DNA from: Nonomuraea ceibae
GTDB taxonomy: Bacteria; Actinomycetota; Actinomycetes; Streptosporangiales; Streptosporangiaceae
Direction: 5' to 3'
Assembly: GCF_019396325.1 (NCBI RefSeq)
Contig: NZ_JAHKRO010000030.1
Span: forward strand, 1 to 64,000
DNA length: 64,000 nt
Position numbers and translations under genes: made by a program. This document shows positions 15,009 through 23,024 of the stretch, piece by piece (positions within the stretch are counted from its first letter, which is position 1; every line of letters begins with the position of its first letter). A model generated the notes under the pieces. It was not told the DNA's origin. It saw only the letters and a list, made by a program, of their open reading frames with translations, and did no database searches.

Positions 15009-17627
15009 ATGCCGTCATCACCCGACAATTCCGCGCCGATCCTCGAGAACTCAGCGCGTGAGGTGCTCAAAGGCACGCTCGTTCCCGTCCGGGTCGACGT
15101 CCCTCAGGACGAGCCGGGCGGCGGGCTGGTCAAGCTGGGCGCGGTCCGGCAGCTCGCGCTGGCGCCCGGCGAGGCGGAGGAGGTCCGCCGCAGGCTCGGC
15201 GCCCACGACGCCGTGAACGTGTCGGCGGGCGCGTTCGACCTGCTCGGCGCGTTCGCCCGGCCGCTGGTGCCCTCGCTCAGGCCCGACCCGGAGGCGCTGG
15301 CGCGGATTCCCGCCCGGCAGCTGGCGGCGTTCGCCGAGACGCTGGTGGAGCTGCGCGCCGAACGCCTGCGCGAGGCCGAGGAGCGGCGCTCCCCGGACGA
15401 GGCCGGGCCGGCCGCGCAGGCGCTCAACACGGCGGTCGTCGCGCTGCGCGGGCTGCGCGCCGCCACCGCCACGCCGCCGATCGGCCTGCTCAACCTCGAA
15501 CGGATCGAGATGGTGCCGATCGGCATCCAGCGCGGCGAGCTCGTGGCGACCGTGCCGCTGGCGCCCGGCGAGGAGACCGCCGTCACCCAGACGGAGTGGT
15601 CGGTGACCTCGCGGGAGTTCACCACGATCGTCACCGACGCGCTGGAGGAGGTCAGCGAGACCGGCGTCACGGACAACACGGACCTGTCGCAGTCGACGTC
15701 GTCGCAGAGCCAGCACTCCAACCAGTTCAACATCACCGGCACGGTCCAGGGCGGCATCCCGATCATCTCCGGGTCGAGCACCACCGGGTTCACCTCGCAG
15801 GGGTCGCAGTCGGAGTCGGCGACCGAGAGCATCAAGCACGCCCGGTCCACGACGCAGAAGGCGTCGTCGCGGTCGCGGCGCGAGCACAAGGTGACGATCT
15901 CGACCACGACCGTCACCGGCACGTCGTCGACCTCGACGCGCGTCCTGAAGAACCCGGGCCGCGAGCCCATCCGGATCGACTACTTCAGCATGATGCGCAA
16001 GTGGCGGGTGCGGCTCTACCGCTACGGGCTGCGGCTCACGTACGACATCGCGGTGCCGGAGCCGGGGGCGGCGATGCGGCGGGCGTACGCGGAGCTGGAG
16101 ACGCTGCGCGCCCAGCAGGGGCCGTTCACGTTCGGCGTGAAGCTCTCCGACGTGACCACCGAGCTCGTGGACGAGCACGGCAACCCGTCGCCCACGGGCA
16201 AGCCGAAGTACCAGTGGCTCGCCGACCGGCACGGCGTGACCGTCCGGCCGCATCCGGAGCCGCCCACGCCGCTGACGGCGAGCTCGACGGCCGACACCGG
16301 CGGCGGCTGGTTCTTCCTCGGCCTGGAGTTCGACGTGCCCGGCGGCACCCGCGTGCGGGAGATCATCCTGGACGCGCAGATCGGCAAGGACGACTCCGAC
16401 GACCGGATGAACTTCGACGTGCTCGGCGCCCGGCACGAGCCCGGCTGGAACGGGCAGACCGGCGCGCTGATCATCCGCAACCACCGGATCATGTCGGTCG
16501 GCGCGGACCGGCCGTTCATGGCGGGCTTCACCGGACGACACAAGATCACGTTCTTCTTCCACCACGCCGAGCAGGTGTTCGTCGGGCTGACCGTGCACCG
16601 GGAGCTCATGCCGGAGACGATCGAGCAGTGGCGGGCCGACGTGTGGAACGCCCTGCACGGCGCCGCCCAGGCCCGCTACTTCGCCCAGCAGCAGGAGGTC
16701 GCCGCGCGCATCGCCGCCATCGAGGAGCGGCTGTCCAGCGTCGACACGCTGACGCTGCGCCGCGAGGAGAGCGACGAGATCATGAAGAGCGTGTTGCGGT
16801 TCGTCCTCGGCACCGACTTCGACTTCATGCCCGCCGACGTGCTGGCCGCCTTCGTCGCCGCCGGCGTCGACCTCCAGCACGGCATCGGCTTCGACGGGCC
16901 CGGCCTCGGGCTGAGCCAGGACCAGTGGACGCTGCTGCGCCAGCACGAGGACCTGATCCGCTTCATCAACCAGGCGATCGAGTGGGAGAACGTGGTGACG
17001 TTCCTCTACTCGTACTTCTGGGACGTGCCGCCGAGCTGGGCGTTCATCCGGCAGTTGCGCCATCCCGACCCCAACCGGCAGGCGTTCCTGCGCGCGGGCA
17101 GCGCGCGGATCGTGCTCACCGTCCGCAAGGGCTGGGAGGAGCGGTGGATGCGCTTCGCCGAGGGCGGCGGGGTCGGCGCGCCCGTCCCCGGCCCCTACCT
17201 GACGATCGCCAGGGAGATCGCCGCGTACGACGACCGCAACTATCCGGGCATCCCGCCGGCGAACCCCGGCAAGGAGGCCGTGCACCTTCAGGACGCCGTC
17301 TTCACCACCACGACGGCGGACCTGGCGCCCAGCGCGGCCCCGGTGACGATCAGGGTGGCGAGCAGCGCCGGGTTCGTGGTCGGGCTGCCGGTCGTCATCG
17401 ACTCCGAGGACGAGCGGCGCGTTCAGGAGGCCCAGGTCGTCACCGCGATCCCCGACAACACGCGCATCACCGTCGCCCGGCTCGACTTCGCGCACCGGGG
17501 CTCGCAGGCGCCGGTGCCGATCCTGCAACCGGGTGAGAAGGGCGCGCTCATCGCCGAATGGCACGAGTACACGCCGTCGTCCGGCACCGACATCGCCGTG
17601 ACGTCCAACCTCTCCACGATCGCCTGA
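15009..17627 (+). CDS. Large protein of unknown function with Ser/Thr-rich central segment
   Basis: I do not recognise this 872-aa protein. It has no signal peptide and no membrane segment. Residues about 50-155 are helical and charged. Residues about 165-230 read as beta-rich (MVPIGIQRGELVATVPLAPGEE). Residues about 225-315 are very Ser/Thr/Gln-rich, with few hydrophobics except an ITGTVQGGIPIISG patch, and end in a basic block. A conserved-looking block follows (REPIRIDYFSMMRKWRVRLY, then YGLRLTYDIAVPEPG). Residues about 430-560 look like a beta-sandwich (binding or lectin-like), and a helical region follows. The last ~80 residues (RVASSAGFVVGLPVVIDSED) resemble a small beta module seen in tail and adhesin proteins. 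ATG 15009 has AAGGGGG upstream. The next gene starts 3 bases after its stop. A structural or pore-forming role is speculation. Confidence 0.75.
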   Translation: MPSSPDNSAPILENSAREVLKGTLVPVRVDVPQDEPGGGLVKLGAVRQLALAPGEAEEVRRRLGAHDAVNVSAGAFDLLGAFARPLVPSLRPDPEALARIPARQLAAFAETLVELRAERLREAEERRSPDEAGPAAQALNTAVVALRGLRAATATPPIGLLNLERIEMVPIGIQRGELVATVPLAPGEETAVTQTEWSVTSREFTTIVTDALEEVSETGVTDNTDLSQSTSSQSQHSNQFNITGTVQGGIPIISGSSTTGFTSQGSQSESATESIKHARSTTQKASSRSRREHKVTISTTTVTGTSSTSTRVLKNPGREPIRIDYFSMMRKWRVRLYRYGLRLTYDIAVPEPGAAMRRAYAELETLRAQQGPFTFGVKLSDVTTELVDEHGNPSPTGKPKYQWLADRHGVTVRPHPEPPTPLTASSTADTGGGWFFLGLEFDVPGGTRVREIILDAQIGKDDSDDRMNFDVLGARHEPGWNGQTGALIIRNHRIMSVGADRPFMAGFTGRHKITFFFHHAEQVFVGLTVHRELMPETIEQWRADVWNALHGAAQARYFAQQQEVAARIAAIEERLSSVDTLTLRREESDEIMKSVLRFVLGTDFDFMPADVLAAFVAAGVDLQHGIGFDGPGLGLSQDQWTLLRQHEDLIRFINQAIEWENVVTFLYSYFWDVPPSWAFIRQLRHPDPNRQAFLRAGSARIVLTVRKGWEERWMRFAEGGGVGAPVPGPYLTIAREIAAYDDRNYPGIPPANPGKEAVHLQDAVFTTTTADLAPSAAPVTIRVASSAGFVVGLPVVIDSEDERRVQEAQVVTAIPDNTRITVARLDFAHRGSQAPVPILQPGEKGALIAEWHEYTPSSGTDIAVTSNLSTIA

Positions 17628-17630
17628 CCG

Positions 17631-18923
17631 ATGGCGATGCGGGACGTCAGCCGCCGGGTCCTGGAGCTCCACCCCGGCGAGCCGTTCCGGGCCGGGCCGG
17701 GCGGCGCCGCCGAGACGGCGCCGCGCGCCCTGCTCGGCGGGGGCGAGCTGCGCAAGTTCGGCTGGAAGGTGCTCGACGCGAGCATGGCCGACGGCATCAC
17801 GTACGCGCCGGTCCCGTTCGGCTCGGCCTCGATCAGCGAGGCCAACCGGGCCGTGGTGGCCGGGCGGGCGTTCGCGCTGGAGCGCGACACGGGCACCACC
17901 AGGCTGTTCTTCGTGTGGCTGCCGAGCGCGCTGGCCGACCGGCTGGCCAAGGGCACGATGACGGGCCCGCTGAACTTCCACGTCATCTTCCACACGCCGA
18001 CCTACCTGGACAGCTACGTGAAGAGCCGCCCGTACTGGACCGGCAAGAACCCCTCGGACAGGGTGGCGTACTACGTGCGGCTGGGCGCGCGCTACCTGTC
18101 GACGGACTTCCGGGCGGTCGCCCACCACGTCATGGCCGTCACCGCCCGCGACCCGAACCTGGCCTACGTCGTCCCGATCGCCGACCTGAGCGGCAACCTG
18201 TCCGACCTGACCACGCCCGGCGGGCTGCTCGGCGCGCTGACCGAGGTGAACGCGGCGCTGGCCGCCCTGCTGTCCGGGCCGGCGCCGTCCGGCAAGGTGG
18301 GCGGCGTGATGCTGTCGGCCTACAGCCACAGCGGCGACCGGATCGTGGCGCTGATGCGCCACATCAGCGGGGCGCCGTTCTTCACCGAGCACCTGATGCA
18401 GATCAACGCCTTCGACGTCAACCTCGGCGACAACGACCAGCAGCGGCTGCCCGAGCTGGCCCGGATGTGGGAGGGCGTGCGGCAGTGGGCCACGCTCAAC
18501 CGCCGCGCCCGCGCGTACGTCTACACCGCCTACCGCAGCCACTACGCCCAGTGCCTGGCCTCGCCCGTGCCGCGAGGGGCCGCGTGGACGGACCGGGCGG
18601 ACGTCAAGCTCGACGACGTGACCTGGTCCGACAGCGCCGCCAAGGCCGCGCCCGGCCAGTCACGGGGGGTCGCGTCGGAGGCGTACGGGCCGGACGGGCG
18701 GTTCGGGGTGGTCTGCCTGCCGGTGTCGTTCTTCCGCTTCTACCTGGAGAACCATCACCACGGCAAGACGGAGATCATCGGCAACACGGCGCGCGGCTGG
18801 CACGACGGCGAGTACGACATCGGCCGCGCCCACGGTCACGGCCTGTTCCTGCGCGGGCTCATGTCGCACGCCGTCGCCCGCGCCGACCCCGTCTTCTTCG
18901 CCCCCGTCCGGCGCGTGCCGTGA
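17631..18923 (+). CDS. Protein of unknown function, possible alpha/beta-hydrolase-like fold
   Basis: A 430-aa protein starting 3 bases after the preceding unknown gene, so the two are almost certainly co-transcribed and probably work together. No signal peptide is visible. A strand followed by AYSHSGDRIVALM (about residues 225-240) looks like the strand-nucleophile-helix elbow of alpha/beta hydrolases, with a Ser before a small residue. The C-terminal region is His-rich (NHHHGKTEIIG, RGWHDGEYDIGRAHGHG), which could supply a catalytic or metal-binding His. The N-terminus describes its region as beta-rich (PFGSASISEANRAVVAG, LFFVWLPSALADRL). I cannot assign a family, and the hydrolase suggestion is weak. 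Confidence 0.72.
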   Translation: MAMRDVSRRVLELHPGEPFRAGPGGAAETAPRALLGGGELRKFGWKVLDASMADGITYAPVPFGSASISEANRAVVAGRAFALERDTGTTRLFFVWLPSALADRLAKGTMTGPLNFHVIFHTPTYLDSYVKSRPYWTGKNPSDRVAYYVRLGARYLSTDFRAVAHHVMAVTARDPNLAYVVPIADLSGNLSDLTTPGGLLGALTEVNAALAALLSGPAPSGKVGGVMLSAYSHSGDRIVALMRHISGAPFFTEHLMQINAFDVNLGDNDQQRLPELARMWEGVRQWATLNRRARAYVYTAYRSHYAQCLASPVPRGAAWTDRADVKLDDVTWSDSAAKAAPGQSRGVASEAYGPDGRFGVVCLPVSFFRFYLENHHHGKTEIIGNTARGWHDGEYDIGRAHGHGLFLRGLMSHAVARADPVFFAPVRRVP

Positions 18924-18985
18924 CCCGCTCCCCGGTTGGCCGGAACCTACAAGACCGCAGGTCGCCGGCGTAGCAGGATGGCCGT

Positions 18986-19882
18986 ATGACCTTCGACCGT
19001 TCCGTGGCCGCCGCGTTCATGGCCGGCCACGCGAGAGTTCTCGACCGGCGCCGCTTCGACTTGCTGTGGGGCGGCGGCGACCGGCCCGGCGTGCTCGCCG
19101 CGCTGGACGCCTACCGCAATCCCGACGGCGGCTACGGGTGGGGCCTGGAGCCGGACCTGCGCTCACCCGAGAGCCAGCCGGGGGCCGCGCTGCACGCGTT
19201 CGAGGTGTTCGCGGAGATCGCGCCCGCGACCTCGCCGCACGCGGTGGCGCTGTGCGACTGGCTGGCCTCGGTGACGCTGCCCGACGGCGGGCTGCCGTTC
19301 GCGCTGCCGCTGGCCGTCCCGGCGGCGACCGCGCCGTGGTGGGCGGGCGCTCCCCACGACGTCTCCTCGCTCCAGATCACCGCCGTGTCGGCGGCCGCCG
19401 CGTACCGCGTCGCCGCGCACGACCCGGCCGTGGCCGCCCATCCGTGGCTCGCGCGGGCGACCGGCTACTGCCTGGAGGCGATCGAGGAGCTCACCGATCC
19501 GCACGCGTACGTGCTGTCGTTCGCGGTGCAGTTCCTGGACGCCGTGCACGAGTCCGTGGCGGAGCTGCGCGGCGAGGCGGCGCGGCTGCTGGAGCGGCTG
19601 AGCGGGCACTTCCCCGCCGAGGGCGTGCTGCCGGTGGCGGGCGGCGCCGAAGGGGAGGTGCTCAGGCCGCTCGACGTCGCGCCGTACCCGGACCGGCCGG
19701 CCCGCACGCTGTTCGCGCCCGAGGTGATCGCGGCCGACCTGGACCGGCTGGCGGCCGGGCAGCAGGACGACGGCGGGTGGAGCGTCGACTACGCCCGGAT
19801 CTCCCCGGCGGGGGCGCTGGAGTGGCGCGGCGCCGCCACCGTGCGGGCCGTCGACGTGCTGCGGCGCAACGGGCGCAGCTGA
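18986..19882 (+). CDS. Alpha/alpha-toroid protein resembling prenyltransferase / squalene-cyclase repeats
   Basis: A 298-aa cytoplasmic protein. Two QW-like motifs are visible: YRNPDGGYGWGLEPDL near the N-terminus and QQDDGGWSVDYARISPAG near the C-terminus. Alternating helices lie between them, the signature of the (alpha/alpha)6 toroid of terpene cyclases and prenyltransferase beta subunits. It lacks a DxDD-type acid motif, so it is probably not a functional cyclase. Similar small toroid proteins are common and uncharacterised in actinomycetes. It stands 62 bases after the unknown pair and 39 bases before polX on the same strand. Start ATG 18986 has only a weak ribosome site. Confidence 0.75.
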   Translation: MTFDRSVAAAFMAGHARVLDRRRFDLLWGGGDRPGVLAALDAYRNPDGGYGWGLEPDLRSPESQPGAALHAFEVFAEIAPATSPHAVALCDWLASVTLPDGGLPFALPLAVPAATAPWWAGAPHDVSSLQITAVSAAAAYRVAAHDPAVAAHPWLARATGYCLEAIEELTDPHAYVLSFAVQFLDAVHESVAELRGEAARLLERLSGHFPAEGVLPVAGGAEGEVLRPLDVAPYPDRPARTLFAPEVIAADLDRLAAGQQDDGGWSVDYARISPAGALEWRGAATVRAVDVLRRNGRS

Positions 19883-19921
19883 CCTCCGGGACTGTCGGTG
19901 CGGGCTTCTAAGCTTGGGGCC

Positions 19922-21604
19922 ATGGCACGGGCAAACGAGGAGGCTGCGGCCGCCCTCCAGGAATACGCGGAGCTGTTCGCGCTCACCGGGGGCGACGCGT
20001 TCCGGGTGCGCAGTTATCAGAAGGCGGCCAAGGCGATCGCCGGCTACCCCGACGACATCGCCGCCGTCGACGTGCGCGCCGTCCCCGGCGTGGGCGAGGC
20101 GATCGCCAAGAAGATGGAGGAGTTCCTGCAGCGCGGGAGCTTCCGGCAGCTCGACGACCTGCGCGGGCGGGTGCCCGACGGGGTGCGGCGGCTGACCCGG
20201 GTGCCTTCGCTCGGGCCCAAGACCGCGATCATGCTGTTCGAGGACTTCGGCATCGACTCGCCCGTCGCGCTCGGCGAGGCGATCGCCGCCGGCCGCCTCG
20301 ACGGGGTCAAGGGCCTCGGCCCCAAGACGCTGGCCAACCTCGCCAAGGGCATCGAGCAGCTGGAGCAGTCGGGCCGCCGCGTCCACATCGGCGTCGCGAT
20401 GGCGCTGGCCGAGCAGGTCATGGGCTCGCTGGAGGCCGAGCGCATCGGCTACGCGGGCTCGCTGCGCCGGATGAAGGACACGATCGGCGACATCGACATC
20501 CTGGCCGTGGCCGACGAGTCGATCATGACGGCCTTCCGCGCCCAGCCGTACGTGGCCGAGGTCATCGCGGCCGGCGACAAGAAGACGTCCGTGCGCACCA
20601 CCTCCGGCATGCAGGTCGACCTGCAGGTGGTGCCCGCGGGCTCGTGGGGCGCCGCGATGCAGTACTTCACCGGCTCGAAGGAGCACAACGTGGCCATCCG
20701 GGAGATGGCGGTGAAGAAGGGCTGGAAGCTGTCCGAATACGGGCTGTTCGACGGTGAGCGGGTGATCGCCGCCGAGTCCGAGGAGGAGATCTACGCGGCG
20801 CTCGGCATGCAGTTCGTGCCGCCGCCGATGCGCGAGGACGGCGGCGAGGTGCAGGCCGCGCTCCGCGGCGAGTTGCCCGCACTGCTCCAGCTGGCCGACC
20901 TGCGCGGCGACCTCCACACGCACACCGACCTGACCGACGGCATCGCCTCGCTGGAGGACATGGTGGCCGCCGGCGCCGCCCGGGGCTACTCCTACTACGC
21001 CGTCACCGACCACGCCCCCGACCTGGCCATGCAGCGCATGACCCTCGACAAGGCGCTGGAGCAGCGCGAGCGCGTCGCCGCGTTGCAGCCGCGCCATCCC
21101 GGCATGCGCATCCTGCACGGCACCGAGCTCAACATCGCGCCCGACGGGTCGGTCGACTGGCCGGGCGAGGTGCTGCGCACGTTCGACGTGTGCGTGGCGT
21201 CGGTTCACTCCCACTTCTCGATGCCGCGCGACGAGATGACCCGGCGCTTCATCGCCGCCTGCGAGAACCCGTACGTGGACATCATCGGCCACCCCACCAC
21301 CCGCAAGATCGGCAAGCGGGAGCCGGTCGACGCCGACTGGGACGCGATCTTCCGCGCGGCGGCGCGCACCGGCACCGCCATGGAGATCGACTCCTACCCC
21401 GACCGCTCCGACCTGCCCTCCGACCTGGTGCGGCTGGCCAAGCACCACGGGGTCAAGTTCTCCGTCGACAGCGACTCGCACGCCATCCCGCACCTGGCGC
21501 ACCAGCGGTTCGGCGTGGGCATCGCGCAGCGCGCCTGGCTCACCGCCGACGACGTGATCAACGCCTGGCCGCTCGACCGGCTGCTCGCCTTCCTCGGCCG
21601 CTGA
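19922..21604 (+). CDS. polX: DNA polymerase/3'-5' exonuclease PolX
   Basis: A 560-aa family X polymerase fused to a PHP phosphoesterase, the usual bacterial PolX layout and length. The N-terminal 8-kDa-like and helix-hairpin-helix part contains VPGVGEAIAKKMEEF and VPSLGPKTAIMLF. The nucleotidyltransferase active site is GSLRRMKDTIGDIDILAV with the catalytic Asp pair. The C-terminal PHP domain has metal-binding blocks GDLHTHTDLTDG, AVTDHAP, VASVHSHF, IIGHPTTRKIGKR and VDSDSHA. It fills short gaps in base-excision repair and trims 3' ends. ATG 19922 is preferred over an upstream in-frame start that would run into the previous gene's spacer. A hairpin terminator follows. Confidence 0.96.
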   Translation: MARANEEAAAALQEYAELFALTGGDAFRVRSYQKAAKAIAGYPDDIAAVDVRAVPGVGEAIAKKMEEFLQRGSFRQLDDLRGRVPDGVRRLTRVPSLGPKTAIMLFEDFGIDSPVALGEAIAAGRLDGVKGLGPKTLANLAKGIEQLEQSGRRVHIGVAMALAEQVMGSLEAERIGYAGSLRRMKDTIGDIDILAVADESIMTAFRAQPYVAEVIAAGDKKTSVRTTSGMQVDLQVVPAGSWGAAMQYFTGSKEHNVAIREMAVKKGWKLSEYGLFDGERVIAAESEEEIYAALGMQFVPPPMREDGGEVQAALRGELPALLQLADLRGDLHTHTDLTDGIASLEDMVAAGAARGYSYYAVTDHAPDLAMQRMTLDKALEQRERVAALQPRHPGMRILHGTELNIAPDGSVDWPGEVLRTFDVCVASVHSHFSMPRDEMTRRFIAACENPYVDIIGHPTTRKIGKREPVDADWDAIFRAAARTGTAMEIDSYPDRSDLPSDLVRLAKHHGVKFSVDSDSHAIPHLAHQRFGVGIAQRAWLTADDVINAWPLDRLLAFLGR

Positions 21605-21641
21605 CCGGGCGGCCCTGGGCCTGCCTGCCTCACGCCACCGT

Positions 21642-21665
21642 CCTCCCCCGGGCCGCCCGGGGAGG
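21642..21665 (+). terminator. Probable terminator after polX
   Basis: CCTCCCC near 21642 pairs with GGGGAGG ending at 21665 around a GC-rich loop, 38 bases after the polX stop. No T-run follows, as usual in this GC-rich genome. The rest of the 203-base gap to the next gene holds a short inverted repeat TCACCG-N12-CGGTGA (about 21685-21708) and no gene that I can see. Confidence 0.5.
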
Positions 21666-21807
21666 GGCGGGATGTTACCCATTGTCACCGTTGGGCATGG
21701 ATCGGTGAAGGGGAAATCGATCGGAGGAGGAGGGCGTGGCTTGCGCTGCGGCCGATTACATGGTTAACAGGTAGGAAATGTTGCTGGGGAAAGGCGGGAG
21801 GTCAGGC

Positions 21808-22854
21808 ATGGCGCATTCGCTGGTGACGATGGTGAAGCCGGTGCCGGCAAGCCTGTTCGTGCTGCGCGACAGCGGCGCGGAGATGCGCTGGGAGGGCATG
21901 GCGGGCCAGGGCTACCACACGCCCACCGACCGGTTCTTCGTACGCAACCACACCTACACGCCGATCATCGACGCGGCCACCTGGCGGCTGCGGGTGCACG
22001 GCGAAGGGCTGCGGCAGGCGGCCGGCTACTCCTACGACGACCTGCTCGCCATGCCGTCGCGCACGATCGACGCCGCCATCGAGTGCGCGGGCAACGGGCG
22101 GCGCTTCTACGAGACGCAGCAGGGCGAGCCCGCGCCGGGGACCCCGTGGGGCCTCGGCGCCGTCGGGGTGGCGCGGTGGCGGGGAGTGCCGCTGCGCGAC
22201 CTGCTGAAGGCATCCGGCATCCGGCGCGAGGCCGTGGACGTGCTCGCCCAGGGACTCGACGCGCCGTTCGAGCACTACGGCCGGGTGCGCCGGCCGCTGC
22301 CCGCGGACAAGGCGATGGACGACGTCCTCGTCGCGTACGAGATGAATGGCGAGCCCCTCCCGCACGACCACGGATTTCCGGTGCGCCTGGTGGTGCCGGG
22401 ATGGGCGGGAATAGCGTCCATCAAGTGGCTGGGCGACATCGAAGTTCTCACCCGGCCGATATTCACGCCGTGGAACACCGAGTTCTACCGCGACGTCACC
22501 GAACTCCCCGTGAAGAGCGCGTTCGAACTCCCCTGGGACGCGACGCTGCCGGCGGGCCTGCCGCTCGTGCTCCACGGCAGGTCGTGGTCCGGGCACGGCC
22601 GCGTCGTCCGGGTGGAGGTCAGCGTCGACGGCGGCGCCACCTGGCGCACCGCCGAACACCACGGCCACCACCTGGTCAGAGCCTGGCTGCCCTGGCACGT
22701 GGAGTGGGCGCCGAACCGGCCCGGACGGCACGTGCTGATGGCCAGGGCGACGGACGAGACCGGCGCGACCCAGCCGATGGAGGCGCCGTGGCATCCGCAG
22801 GGCTACGGGTTCGGCGCCGTCGTGCGGCATCCGGTGCAGGTGGTCCTCGGTTAG
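21808..22854 (+). CDS. Sulfite-oxidase-fold molybdopterin oxidoreductase
   Basis: A 348-aa molybdoenzyme. The start ATG 21808 has GGGAGGT 7 bases upstream; ATG 21778 lacks one. The molybdopterin domain has RFFVRNHTYTP and the Mo-ligand Cys93 in AAIECAGNGR, followed by GLGAVGVARWRGVPL and the pterin-binding FPVRLVVPGWAGIASIKWL. The C-terminal Mo-co dimerisation domain (about 245-348) contains VVRVEVSVDGGATW and MEAPWHPQGYGF. There is no twin-Arg or other signal peptide, so it is probably cytoplasmic, unlike YedY/MsrP. It may oxidise sulfite or another small substrate. No cytochrome or heme partner lies nearby. Confidence 0.92.
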   Translation: MAHSLVTMVKPVPASLFVLRDSGAEMRWEGMAGQGYHTPTDRFFVRNHTYTPIIDAATWRLRVHGEGLRQAAGYSYDDLLAMPSRTIDAAIECAGNGRRFYETQQGEPAPGTPWGLGAVGVARWRGVPLRDLLKASGIRREAVDVLAQGLDAPFEHYGRVRRPLPADKAMDDVLVAYEMNGEPLPHDHGFPVRLVVPGWAGIASIKWLGDIEVLTRPIFTPWNTEFYRDVTELPVKSAFELPWDATLPAGLPLVLHGRSWSGHGRVVRVEVSVDGGATWRTAEHHGHHLVRAWLPWHVEWAPNRPGRHVLMARATDETGATQPMEAPWHPQGYGFGAVVRHPVQVVLG

Positions 22855-22978
22855 GGAAATGTCACGGAAGCGCGCTGAGCTGGCCAATCAGCGAATGGGC
22901 CGCACGGGGCCGCCGAATTCATCTGTAAGACTTTCGCGGAAACGTCCGGGAAATTCTTCTGTGCGATCGTCGGCTTCA

Positions 22979-23014
22979 TCGCTGGGGAACTCGCTGGGGA
23001 AGTCGCTGGGGAAA
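22979..23014 (+). repeat. Three 12-bp tandem repeats before the WS/DGAT gene
   Basis: TCGCTGGGGAAC, TCGCTGGGGAAG and TCGCTGGGGAAA lie end to end at 22979-22990, 22991-23002 and 23003-23014. AGGAGA follows directly and then the ATG at 23025. Each unit contains a GGGGAA that is a weak anti-16S match, so the array could act as ribosome standby sites or as a regulator binding array. The upstream 120 bases of the gap hold no gene that I can see. Confidence 0.7.
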
Positions 23015-23024
23015 AGGAGAGCAG

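Noticed and set aside
15051-18542. 1163-aa open frame antisense to the unknown pair
   Set aside because: Same shadow effect. The plus-strand frames have real start sites, spacing and motif-like blocks.
18986-19882. Functional terpene cyclase at 19 kb
   Set aside because: QW-like motifs are present, but no DxDD acid or class I metal motif.
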